This document shows positions 1 through 8,026 of a DNA stretch of 64,000 bases, piece after piece. The notes below the pieces were generated by a model. The model was given only the letters and a program-made list of their open reading frames with translations. It was not told the DNA's origin and did no database searches. Numbering within the stretch: the first letter of the stretch is position 1; every line of letters begins with the position of its first letter. Origin of the DNA: JADGHX01 sp035760965 (GTDB taxonomy: Bacteria > Pseudomonadota > Gammaproteobacteria > Steroidobacterales > Steroidobacteraceae); NCBI GenBank assembly GCA_035760965.1, contig DASTRY010000024.1:46056-110055 (forward strand), in the 5' to 3' direction. A program made the position numbers and the translations under genes.

Positions 1-524
1 GCGGTGAGCTCCGCCGTGATGGGTGCGCCCTCTTCCGGCGTGACGGTCAACGTGCAGCCGCTGCCGAGCGGTTTCGCAGATAACCGCGACGAGTGGCGTG
101 CGGCATCGATGAAGCCCGCCGGCAAGAGCAGCGCCAGCTCGCGCCGCAATGCCTTGCCGTTCGGCGAGCCGGGCGCCACTGCGGAGACCGTCTCCGTGCG
201 CTCGAACGGCTGACGCGCACCGCCGCGCGGCGGATGCAGCGCTTGGCTTCGCACCGTGACGAGCGACGACGCCGGCGCATCGAAGTCGATCGAGCGCTCG
301 TAACGTTCCACGTTGAAGCGCGGCCACGGACCGCGTGGCCGCCAGCCCTGGCCGACCACGAAGTCCGAGCCCGATCCCGCAATCGTCAACGTATGTATCG
401 GCCCGCCCTGCGCGCGTTCCGCCGCGGCGAGCACCGCGGCGGGTTCACAGCGCTCGGCAGCGCGCGCCGGGCTCAGCGCGGCCGCACCGAACAGAACGAG
501 CAGAGCCGTGCAGCCCCTATTCAT
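1..524 (-). CDS. MBL-fold metallo-hydrolase, N-terminal part (partial)
   Basis: The reading frame starts at ATG 524-522 and is open to the left edge, so about 174 residues are visible and the C-terminus is missing. Residues 1-23 are a Sec signal peptide (hydrophobic core ALLVLFGAAAL, then ARA-A). The following region (IAGSGSDFVVGQGW, GPWPRFNVERYERSIDF, PPRGG) resembles the conserved N-terminal extension found ahead of the metallo-beta-lactamase domain in a group of secreted proteobacterial MBL hydrolases. The HxHxDH zinc motif would lie outside the window and is not seen. The start codon overlaps the stop of the TonB-receptor stub just upstream (TGATG), suggesting translational coupling as last gene of the minus-strand operon. 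The family call rests on recalled similarity only. Confidence 0.55.
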   Translation of the reverse strand, partial: MNRGCTALLVLFGAAALSPARAAERCEPAAVLAAAERAQGGPIHTLTIAGSGSDFVVGQGWRPRGPWPRFNVERYERSIDFDAPASSLVTVRSQALHPPRGGARQPFERTETVSAVAPGSPNGKALRRELALLLPAGFIDAARHSSRLSAKPLGSGCTLTVTPEEGAPITAELT

Positions 525-703
525 CAGAAGCGCACCCGCACGCCGCCGATGTAGCAGCGACCCGTGCGATCGTAGAACGGCGAGGCGGCATAGATCGTTT
601 GCGCGATGATGTTGGGTGTCGCCGGCGGCTCGACATCGAGAAGGTTGTTGATCTTGCCATACAAATCGATGTTGTCGGTGATCCAGTAGGTATTCAGGAG
701 CCG
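524..703 (-). pseudogene. C-terminal stub of a TonB-dependent receptor
   Basis: About 59 codons in the frame ending with TGA at 526-524 read as the last beta-strands of a TonB-dependent receptor: a TDNIDLYGKINNLLD segment, a proline-rich loop (VEPPATPN), then FYDRTGRCYIGGVRVRF with the terminal aromatic residue typical of outer-membrane barrels. The remaining roughly 700 residues of a receptor are absent, since upstream DNA is the DUF2231-cytochrome gene in another frame, whose stop codon (696-694) lies inside the stub. There is no start codon at the stub boundary. It is best read as a deletion remnant left between two operon genes. An assembly join is the alternative. Confidence 0.7.
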
Positions 704-1563
704 AGGATCTGCGCGAGCTCGCTCGCGACGGCCTGCGGCGGATGCAACTCGCGAACGAGGCCTTGCGAGGGCGCTCCGATCGCAATCCACCAGCGCAGCA
801 CGTCGATCTCCGCGGCGCTCGGCGGATTCTTGTGATTCTTCGGCATGTATTCCTGCGAGCTGCCCGGCAGCGTGATGCGTCGATACAGCTCGCTGCCTGC
901 AGGATCGCCGGGCTTCACGATCTCGCCGGACTCGCCGCCCTTGCGCAGCGAGGCGTAGTCGGCGAGCGAAAGTCCGCCGCGCCGCTTGTCTTCGTTGTGG
1001 CACGCACCGCACTTGTTCGCGAGCAGCGGCGCGACGACATCGAGATAGACGTCCGCGGCTTGCGGATCGGTGACTTTCGGGCGGCCCGCGGCGCTGCGTC
1101 CCGCATGCGAGGCACCCGGCGCAAATTCGGTGAGATAGTCGGGACCGTGCGTGAGCACGCCGCCAAGATGGCCGGTCACGATGAGCAGCGCAACGATCAC
1201 GACCAGCGCGAGCGGCCAGATCTTCGCGAACGTCTGTGGCGCGTCCGCTCGCCACGCCCAGATCAGCACCGCCGTGAAGGCGAGCGCCGTTCCGGCCCAG
1301 CGATGGTGATTCACGCCGGCGCCCGTGAATCCCGGTTCGCTCGCGTGCATGTAGCCGAGCGCCACCGTCGCGAGCGCCGCGACCGCGCCGGTTCCCCAGA
1401 TGAGCGGCATCGCCGGCTCGAGCGGCGAGTGGCCCGCGACGAAGAAGCGCGGCGTGCGCGCGAGCGTTTCCATGCCGACCGCGAGCAGCAGCACGCCCAC
1501 CGGCACGTGCAGCACCAGCACGTGAAAGCGGCCGAGAAAATAGACGAGCTCGTGGAACGACAT
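694..1563 (-). CDS. DUF2231-like membrane protein fused to a cytochrome c domain
   Basis: A 289-residue protein. The N-terminal half has four hydrophobic segments (about residues 8-28, 48-68, 88-104, 112-132) with a conserved HVPVG motif in the first, as in DUF2231-type membrane domains. The C-terminal half (about 165-285) is a planctomycete-type cytochrome c domain: haem motif CGACH, 'GGLSLADYASLRKGGESG', a 'Y(M)PKN' axial-Met region and a terminal WIAIGAP. It is probably anchored in the inner membrane with the haem in the periplasm, passing electrons for the DUF1592/DUF1552 proteins of the same operon. It starts 4 bp after the ankyrin gene stop, and its own stop lies within the TonB stub. 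Confidence 0.75.
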   Translation of the reverse strand: MSFHELVYFLGRFHVLVLHVPVGVLLLAVGMETLARTPRFFVAGHSPLEPAMPLIWGTGAVAALATVALGYMHASEPGFTGAGVNHHRWAGTALAFTAVLIWAWRADAPQTFAKIWPLALVVIVALLIVTGHLGGVLTHGPDYLTEFAPGASHAGRSAAGRPKVTDPQAADVYLDVVAPLLANKCGACHNEDKRRGGLSLADYASLRKGGESGEIVKPGDPAGSELYRRITLPGSSQEYMPKNHKNPPSAAEIDVLRWWIAIGAPSQGLVRELHPPQAVASELAQILGS

Positions 1564-1567
1564 GGGC

Positions 1568-3199
1568 TCAGCGCGCTCGCGCGACGGTCGCCGCAGGCAC
1601 CGCGGCCGGACAACGCTGGCCCGTGCTGCGGCAGAGCTCTTCGATGAGCCGCATGGTGCTGGGCTTCGGCACCGCCGCGTGAGTCGCGAGGAAAACGCCC
1701 TGGGCCCAGGTGTACGGCGACCGGCCCTGATTGTCCTTCGCGTCGAGACGGGCGCCCTGCTCCACGAGATACTTCAGGATCGCATCGGAGCCGCGATTCG
1801 CGGCGCCATGGATGGCGCGGATGCCCATCGAGTTCGCCGCATTCACATCCTGGCCGAGCGAGACGCAGAGTTTGACCGCTTCGAGCAGTTGCTCCTGTCC
1901 TTCGTCGAACGTCTGGAAATACACCCAGTTCACTCCGGCCGCAGCCATGAGAGGCGTCGTGCCGCCGAACGTCGGGATGTTCGGGTCCGCCTTGTATTCG
2001 AGCAGCAGGCGCATCACCGTCACGTCGCCGGCGAGCGCCGCGCGCAAGAACGGCGTTTGTCCGGTGAAATCGACCCACGAGAGCGAGCCGGCCTGCATCA
2101 GCCACATCCGCGGCGGCGGCGATTCGCGGGTGCGCGCGTTCGGGTCGGCGCCGCGCGCGAGCAGCAGCCGGATGATCTCGAGCTCGCCGGCGCGGTCGGC
2201 GAATTGCGTGTTCAGCTCGCCGTCGAGCTCGACATTGCGCGCATCGACTGCAGCCCAGAGAGGGGTTCGGCCGTACCAATCGCCGGCGTTGACGTCGGCG
2301 CCCTGCTCGATCAGATAGCGTGCGGTGGCCACCCGATCGTTGATGATCGCGAGGAGCAACGGCCGCACGTCATTCGCTTCGGGCTGCTCGATACGCGCGC
2401 CGTGCGCAACCAGCAGTTGCGCGACTGCCGTATGCCCTTCCCTCGCGGCGTAGTGAAGCGCGGTCATCCCGCCGGCCCTCGCCGGCCGGCTGCCGCGCTC
2501 CGGCACACCACCTCGCAGAATGCCGTCTCCGTGCGAGGCGCGGCCGGCGTTCGGCTCGATGAACTTCGGCATGGGTCCGAGGCGCGTTTGCGCATCCACG
2601 TCCGCGCCGGCGCGAAGCAGATGCTCGACGCTCTGCGCGCTGCCGCTCCAGGAGGCGAGCATGAGCGGAGTCAGCGCGAACGCCTCGTCGCGCACATTGA
2701 CGTCAGCGCCCTTCGCGATCAGCGCCTGCACGCACTCGGCGCAACCCTTCCGCGCGGCCATCAGCAGCGGAGTTTCGGCGTTGCGGCCGCGCAGGTTCAC
2801 GGATGCACCGGCGTCGAGCAGAAGCTGCACGAGCCGGGGATGGCCTTCCGCCGCGGCGACGTGGAGCGGCGCGAGCGCGTAGCGATTCACTACGTCGATG
2901 CGTGCGCGATGACGTATCAGCAGGGTTGCAGTAGCAACATCGTCGCGATGCACAGCCCAGTGCAGGGCCGATGTCCCGTCCGGGCTGGCCGCGTTGACGT
3001 CGGCACCGCGCTGGATCAAGGCGCGCGCCTTGGCCGCATCCCCGAGCCGCACGGCCTCGACCAGCTGCGCGCCCGCCGCCGCACGGAGCTCGGTCGCTTC
3101 ACTGCGCGCTTGCGAGGAAAGCTGAACCCACACGAGCAGACCGACGCATGCGCTCGTCACCACGCCGATCAACAGCGCCGTTCCACCCCGAAGGCGCAT
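1568..3199 (-). CDS. Ankyrin-repeat protein with N-terminal membrane anchor
   Basis: A 543-residue protein that begins with a hydrophobic segment (residues 5-27, GGTALLIGVVTSACVGLLVW) acting as signal or anchor, followed by about 12 ankyrin repeats recognisable by recurring 'G.T.L..A...G....V..LL..GAD.N' periodicity. No catalytic domain is visible, so a protein-protein scaffold in the periplasm is likely. ATG at 3199 was chosen because it lies one base after the DUF1552 stop (TGA-C-ATG); longer in-frame starts would overlap that gene. Ankyrin proteins with this topology commonly accompany DUF1592/DUF1552 genes, so it probably binds the secreted partners of this operon. Confidence 0.8.
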   Translation of the reverse strand: MRLRGGTALLIGVVTSACVGLLVWVQLSSQARSEATELRAAAGAQLVEAVRLGDAAKARALIQRGADVNAASPDGTSALHWAVHRDDVATATLLIRHRARIDVVNRYALAPLHVAAAEGHPRLVQLLLDAGASVNLRGRNAETPLLMAARKGCAECVQALIAKGADVNVRDEAFALTPLMLASWSGSAQSVEHLLRAGADVDAQTRLGPMPKFIEPNAGRASHGDGILRGGVPERGSRPARAGGMTALHYAAREGHTAVAQLLVAHGARIEQPEANDVRPLLLAIINDRVATARYLIEQGADVNAGDWYGRTPLWAAVDARNVELDGELNTQFADRAGELEIIRLLLARGADPNARTRESPPPRMWLMQAGSLSWVDFTGQTPFLRAALAGDVTVMRLLLEYKADPNIPTFGGTTPLMAAAGVNWVYFQTFDEGQEQLLEAVKLCVSLGQDVNAANSMGIRAIHGAANRGSDAILKYLVEQGARLDAKDNQGRSPYTWAQGVFLATHAAVPKPSTMRLIEELCRSTGQRCPAAVPAATVARAR

Positions 3200-3200
3200 G

Positions 3201-4511
3201 TCAGATGTCCACCGTCCCGGTGCTGTCGCCGAAGGACTCCACCTCGATGCCCGCCTTGTGCAGCAGCGCAAGATGCACGTTCGCGAGCGGCACCTTCTTC
3301 CCGGCGCTGATGTGCCGCCCACCCTTGAGGCCCGCACCGCCGCCCGCGAGCAGCACCGGAAGCGGATCGTGGTTGTGAACGTTGCTGTCGCCCATGCCGC
3401 TGCCCCACATCAGAATCGTGTTGTCGAGCAGCGTGCTGCCGTCGCCGTCGGGCGTGTCGCGCATCTTCGCGAGCAGATAGCCGAAGAGGCTGATGTGATA
3501 GCGGTTGATCTGCGCGAGCTTGTTGATGTTCTCCGGGATGTTCGAGTGGTGCGACAGCGGATGGAAGGCATCGCGGACCCCGCTTTTCGGATAGACGGCG
3601 TTGCTCGCCTCGACGGCGAGCATCAGCGTCGAGACGCGCGTCATGCCGGCCTGCCAGGCGAGCACTTGCAGATCGAACATCATCTTCAGGTGCTCTTCGA
3701 AATCGTCGGGAATGCCGAACGGCTTCGGAGGCGCCTTGACGTCGCCCGAGACGCGGCTCGCGATCTGCATGCGGCGTTCGATCTCGCGGACATCCGTCAG
3801 GTACTGATCAAGACGACGCCGATCGGCAGCCGGTAGATCGCGGTTCAGTCGCGTCGTCTGCTCGCTGACCGCATCGAGAATGCTGCGCGACTGGAGGCGA
3901 TTGCTCGCGCGCGCTTCGTCGGTCGCGCCCGTGCCGAACAGCCGCTCGAAGAGCACTTGCGGATTGCGCTCCACTGGCAACGGCGTGTGCTCGTCGAGCC
4001 AGGAGATCGTGTCGCGATAGGCGCAGCTCCATCCCTCACCGCAGGAGTTGGAGCTCGGCTCGATGCCGAGCTCGAGCGAGGGCAACAGCGTGCTCTGCCC
4101 CAGATGCTTCGCGGCGACCTGATCGACCGTGATACCGAGCTGATTGGTGTTCTTGTGCATGCGCGCGCCGCTCAGGAACACCGCCGAGGAGCTCGAGTGA
4201 TTGGCTGCCGCCGACGCGTCTTCGGTGTAGGCGAGCGGCAGCGCGAGATCGCTGATGACCGTGAGCTGACTGCGAAACGGCTCGAGCGGCTTCAAGATGG
4301 GGCTCAGCTCGAGCGGGCCCACCTGTGCCGGCCGCCACTGCGACTGCACCGCGCCGTGCGGCACGAAATAGAAGCCGAGCCGCAGGCGATCCGCTTTGGC
4401 CGTGCCGCTGCCTGCGATCGCCATCGATTCGAGGAGCGGTAGTGAGAGACAGACGCCCGCGCCCTGCAGGAACGTGCGTCGCGAGAGTCGTTTGCGGCGA
4501 AGAAAGATCAT
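3201..4511 (-). CDS. DUF1552 family protein, TAT-exported
   Basis: A 436-residue member of the DUF1552 (HxxxHH-type) family. The N-terminus has a twin-arginine signal (residues 10-16 SRRTFLQ, then GAGVCLSLPLLESMAIAG), predicting folded export to the periplasm. The family's histidine signature is present as FHPLSHHS, and a 'WGSGMGDSNVHNHDPLPVLL' segment near the C-terminus is also typical. Function is unknown for the family; it is nearly always encoded beside DUF1592/1588/1585 cytochrome proteins, as here, and is presumed to act with them. A strong Shine-Dalgarno (GAGGAGGA) sits just upstream of ATG 4511, between it and the VOC gene stop at 4521. Confidence 0.88.
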   Translation of the reverse strand: MIFLRRKRLSRRTFLQGAGVCLSLPLLESMAIAGSGTAKADRLRLGFYFVPHGAVQSQWRPAQVGPLELSPILKPLEPFRSQLTVISDLALPLAYTEDASAAANHSSSSAVFLSGARMHKNTNQLGITVDQVAAKHLGQSTLLPSLELGIEPSSNSCGEGWSCAYRDTISWLDEHTPLPVERNPQVLFERLFGTGATDEARASNRLQSRSILDAVSEQTTRLNRDLPAADRRRLDQYLTDVREIERRMQIASRVSGDVKAPPKPFGIPDDFEEHLKMMFDLQVLAWQAGMTRVSTLMLAVEASNAVYPKSGVRDAFHPLSHHSNIPENINKLAQINRYHISLFGYLLAKMRDTPDGDGSTLLDNTILMWGSGMGDSNVHNHDPLPVLLAGGGAGLKGGRHISAGKKVPLANVHLALLHKAGIEVESFGDSTGTVDI

Positions 4512-4520
4512 CGGTCCTCC

Positions 4521-5372
4521 TCAAACGGCCTTCAGCTCGACACCGAGCCCGTTCGGATCGCGAAACCGGACGATGCCCGGCGCTCCTTTGGACTCGGGCA
4601 TCGCGCCCAATGCAACGAGGCCTGCCAGCACCTTCGCGCGAGCGAACGCGGCGACACGCATCACGTACCGCTCGACGCCGGGGCGCTCACCCGACGCGAC
4701 GGGTCGGATTACGATGTGCGTATCCGCGGCCTGAAAGGCCACCTGTCCCTTCGTCGGTGCGCGCGCGGTATTGAAGAAGTGGCTGTAGAAATCGGCGCTG
4801 CGGCGAACGTCCGCCACCTTCAGCACGATGCTGTCGAAGCCGATAGGTGTCACGAGCGGCGTCACTTCGACGAGCCGACCTCCGGGAACCGCCGTCGGAC
4901 CCGGACCGCCCGGCACGGCGATGAGCTGCAGGCCGATTCCGTCCGGATCGGGAACGACGCCGCGCGCCACCGCCTGTATCCCTTTTGCGGCAAGCGCGGC
5001 GTTCATGCGTTCGCGGTCGTAGCCGCGAACGAGCGTGCAGTAGTGATCCACCTTCGATTCGGTGACGTTCGGGCGGCTGCCGATGGCGATGTAGCCCGTG
5101 CCCGCCATCACGTAGTAGCGCAGCGGCGGGTCCTTCTCCTTCTGCATGTCCGGATTGAAGAGGCTGCTGTAGAAGCGCGCTGCGACCTCGACATCGGGCA
5201 CGACCATGCCGATGTGCTCGAGTCCGGTCGTGCGCAGCGGCAGCTCGTCGCCCTGCAGCGTCTCCTCCGCGAATGCGCGAGAGCCGAGCAGTAGCGCCGG
5301 ACAGATCGCCACGACACCGCCGAGCAACGCGCGCCGGGAAACCAATTCGTTCTTGTCTTCGAGTTGCGACAT
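4521..5372 (-). CDS. Exported VOC-superfamily (glyoxalase/dioxygenase-like) protein
   Basis: A 283-residue protein with an N-terminal export signal bearing twin arginines (SRRALLGG, then AICPALLLGSRAFA) and two VOC (betaalphabetabetabeta) modules: residues about 48-160 (GLEHIGMVVPDVEVAARFY... YDRERMNAAL... DPDGIGLQLIAVP) and about 175-283 (FDSIVLKVADVRRSADFY... RFRDPNGLGVELKAV). Such modules bind divalent metals and catalyse lyase, isomerase or dioxygenase chemistry; the substrate cannot be read. The start ATG overlaps the stop of the DUF1592 gene by one base, so the two are translationally coupled. The periplasmic location is inferred from the signal. Confidence 0.82.
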   Translation of the reverse strand: MSQLEDKNELVSRRALLGGVVAICPALLLGSRAFAEETLQGDELPLRTTGLEHIGMVVPDVEVAARFYSSLFNPDMQKEKDPPLRYYVMAGTGYIAIGSRPNVTESKVDHYCTLVRGYDRERMNAALAAKGIQAVARGVVPDPDGIGLQLIAVPGGPGPTAVPGGRLVEVTPLVTPIGFDSIVLKVADVRRSADFYSHFFNTARAPTKGQVAFQAADTHIVIRPVASGERPGVERYVMRVAAFARAKVLAGLVALGAMPESKGAPGIVRFRDPNGLGVELKAV

Positions 5373-7798
5373 CAGCTCGCTCCGCTTGCGGATGTATCCA
5401 GTTTGGTGGTGGTCGTCCGGGGAACACGCTCGGGCGCAGCCGGCGCCGCCCCGGATTTCGTGCGCATGAGGAACGGCTCGCTTTTGACGATGCCGAGAAT
5501 GAGCGCCGAGAAGCGGTTACCGTCCGCGCTGGCCTCATGGGCGATGCTGCGGACCGCCGGCATGTCGCGGTAGGTCACGTGTCGACCGAGGGCGAACGTC
5601 ATCAGCTTCTCGATCAGCGTCTCGACGAACTCATCGGATCTCGCAAGCAGCGCGTTGCGCAGGTCGGCCGCGCCCGCGACGTGCGTGCCGTCCACCATCA
5701 CGCCGGATGCGTCGATCGGCAGCCCCGCATCGAGCGTGCGCCACTTGCCGATATTGTCGTAGTTCTCGAGCGCGAGCCCGATCGGGTCCATCATGTTGTG
5801 GCAGGACGCGCAGACCTTGTTCGTGCGGTGCTGCGCGAGGCGCTGGCGCAGCGTCGTCGGTTTCGCGACGGCCGCATCGAGGTTGTTTTCCACACCCGGC
5901 GGTGGCGGAGACGGCGGCGCGCCAAGGATGTTCTCCAGCACCCATGCGCCGCGGATCACCGGCGACGTGCGATTGGCCACCGACGTGACGGTGAGCACGG
6001 CGCCCTTGCCGAGCAGCCCGCGTCGCGGACTGTCTTTCGGCAAGCTGACGCGACGGAAGTAGTCGCCCGTGACGCCTGGAATCCCATAGTGCCGGGCGAG
6101 ACGTTCGTTGACGAACGTGTAGTCGGCATCGAGCAGCTCGAGAACGCTGCGGTCGTTGCGCATGATGTCGGCGAATACGAGCTTCGCTTCCTGCTCGAAC
6201 GCCTGGCGCAGATTGTCGTCGAATTCGCGTCCCTGCGGCTGCACCGACGCGAGCTGCCGCAGCTGCAACCACTGCGCCGCGAAATCGTCCACCAGCGCGC
6301 TTGCCTTCGGGTCCGCGAGCATTCGCCGCACCTGACGCTCGATCTCACCCGGCTCGCTCAGGTGCCGTTCGGCAGCGGCCTGCAACAACTCCTCGTCGGG
6401 AATGCTGCTCCAGAGGAAGAAAGAAAGACGCGATGCGAGATCGACGTCGCTGATGCGGAACGGCCGACCGGCTGCAAGCTGCCGCGGCTCGTGCTCGAAG
6501 CGGTACAGGAAGCGCGGATCCATCAGGATGTACGCGAGCGCCTGCTGCACGCCCGCCTCGAATCCGCCCTTGGCGCGGCCCGCATCGTAGAAACGCATGA
6601 TGCGGCTGACATCCTCGCTCTCCGCCGCGAGCGGCTGACGGAACGCGCGGCCGGCGAGGTGCGTGACGATCTTGCGCGCACACGTCGCCTCGTCGGCCGG
6701 CGTTGGGGGACGGCAAATGAAGATGCGTTCGCGGCTCGCGGTGTGCCCCGGACCCGTCGGAGCAAACGGGCCGTTCACGACGATGTTGAAGATTGCGCCC
6801 TTGCGCGGGAACACGGCATAGAGGTCGTTCACGCCGGCGGCAGTGGAGGGATCGACGAGCGCCGCGGTGATCGTGCGCAAGCCGGCGGCCACCTTGATGC
6901 GCACGGGGCCGCTCACGACGGGCGTATCGCGCACCGGTCCTTTGTAGCTCACGGGCACGGCGCGGCCGTCGACGGTGAGATCGACCGCCGGCATCGGTCC
7001 GGGGGCGCGTCGCATGAAGCCCGATGCGCCCGGCCCGGCTTCGACGGAAATCTCGTACTCGGCATCGAGCGGAAAGAAGTGGCTCACGCGAATGCCACCA
7101 CGCGTACCCAGCGGCAGACCCTCGAGCTGCTGTTCCTGATTCAAGGCAGGCGGGGCCCGGTAGACGGTGCGCTCGGGCTCGGTCGAGAGATCGCCCACGG
7201 CCAGGCGGCTGATCTTCATCGCGGCATCGAGGTAGCCCTGGATCAGCGCCGGCGAGCTGCTCAGCACGGCGGCAATGTTATCGAAGCCCTTGCTGGCCGC
7301 ATCGGGCGGCAGCAGCGTGGTCGCGTCGATCTGCAGTCCCAGCAGGTCACGGATCGCGTTCGCGTATTCCGTGCGGTTCAGGCGGCTCAACATCACGGGA
7401 GCCGGCGCCGGCGCCGCCGCGTCGAGCCGCCGGGTGAGCGTCTCGAGAAAATCCTGCGCTTCCGCTTTGGAGGGGCGTGGGTTGCCGGCCGGCGGCATGA
7501 CCCCGGCGCCGAGCTTGCGCGCCACTTTCTCCCAGGTCTCGGCGTTCGCGGCGACGTGATCCAAATCGAGCTCGTCGAAAGCGAGATCGCCAGCGCGCTC
7601 CTCCGCGTCGTGACAGGACATGCAGTACTTGCCGAGGAGCGGATGCGGCGCGCCGGCCGTCGTGGCGGACGAGTGGGCCGTCGTCTCCGTCCGCGCCGGA
7701 AAGATCACATACAGAAGCGCGAGCAGAGCCGTACCCATTCCGGCGACGACGAAGCGCGCGCCCCGTGGACGACGTGCCGCGCTCAATGGTTGCTGCAT
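5372..7798 (-). CDS. DUF1587/DUF1595/DUF1592/DUF1588/DUF1585 dihaem cytochrome c protein
   Basis: An 808-residue first gene of the operon. Domain order: N-terminal hydrophobic anchor (residues 15-34), cytochrome c domain with CMSCH (59-63), DUF1587 (LSRLNRTEYANAIRDLLGL), a carbohydrate-binding-like beta region, DUF1595, DUF1592 (ISDVDLASRLSFFLWSSIPD), DUF1588 (PKDSPRRGLLGKGAVLT), then DUF1585 containing a second haem motif CASCH (about 661-665, followed by NMMDPIGLALENYD). This architecture was first catalogued in planctomycetes and also occurs in proteobacteria that degrade complex organics; its reaction is not established. It is probably periplasmic or outer-surface. No clear strong ribosome site is visible before ATG 7798. 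Confidence 0.9.
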   Translation of the reverse strand: MQQPLSAARRPRGARFVVAGMGTALLALLYVIFPARTETTAHSSATTAGAPHPLLGKYCMSCHDAEERAGDLAFDELDLDHVAANAETWEKVARKLGAGVMPPAGNPRPSKAEAQDFLETLTRRLDAAAPAPAPVMLSRLNRTEYANAIRDLLGLQIDATTLLPPDAASKGFDNIAAVLSSSPALIQGYLDAAMKISRLAVGDLSTEPERTVYRAPPALNQEQQLEGLPLGTRGGIRVSHFFPLDAEYEISVEAGPGASGFMRRAPGPMPAVDLTVDGRAVPVSYKGPVRDTPVVSGPVRIKVAAGLRTITAALVDPSTAAGVNDLYAVFPRKGAIFNIVVNGPFAPTGPGHTASRERIFICRPPTPADEATCARKIVTHLAGRAFRQPLAAESEDVSRIMRFYDAGRAKGGFEAGVQQALAYILMDPRFLYRFEHEPRQLAAGRPFRISDVDLASRLSFFLWSSIPDEELLQAAAERHLSEPGEIERQVRRMLADPKASALVDDFAAQWLQLRQLASVQPQGREFDDNLRQAFEQEAKLVFADIMRNDRSVLELLDADYTFVNERLARHYGIPGVTGDYFRRVSLPKDSPRRGLLGKGAVLTVTSVANRTSPVIRGAWVLENILGAPPSPPPPGVENNLDAAVAKPTTLRQRLAQHRTNKVCASCHNMMDPIGLALENYDNIGKWRTLDAGLPIDASGVMVDGTHVAGAADLRNALLARSDEFVETLIEKLMTFALGRHVTYRDMPAVRSIAHEASADGNRFSALILGIVKSEPFLMRTKSGAAPAAPERVPRTTTTKLDTSASGAS

Positions 7799-7868
7799 CG
7801 TCTTGTGATCCCCTCTGCCGAGGGCAGCGAGGGATAGCAGAGCGATTTCGACGCGTAAGAGAGAAACG

Positions 7869-7917
7869 GTTAGCCGGCTGTTAGCCCTGCCGGATCATGG
7901 GGTTAGGTCGTGTTAGC
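7869..7917. promoter_or_regulatory. Four helically phased GTTAG direct repeats (candidate operator)
   Basis: In the 228-bp divergent space between the DUF1592 operon and the membrane regulator, GTTAGC/GTTAGG occurs at 7869, 7880, 7902 and 7912, all on the plus strand. The steps are 11, 22 and 10 bp, that is whole helical turns with one position skipped. This is the spacing expected for a protein contacting one DNA face repeatedly. The divergent regulator at 8027 is the obvious candidate, but its binding has not been shown. Confidence 0.45.
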
Positions 7918-8026
7918 TCGCTGCCGGTAACGTCTTGCGGCACGCGCCGCCATTCGACGCTCGCATCCGCCCACGGTATCTTGCGCCCCGCGTTCACGGA
8001 GACCTCGGGGAATAGTCCACAGCGCT

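Noticed and set aside
5273..7837. Plus-strand open frame of over 850 codons opposite the DUF1592 gene
   Set aside because: Antisense shadow; the minus strand encodes five recognisable domains with two haem motifs.
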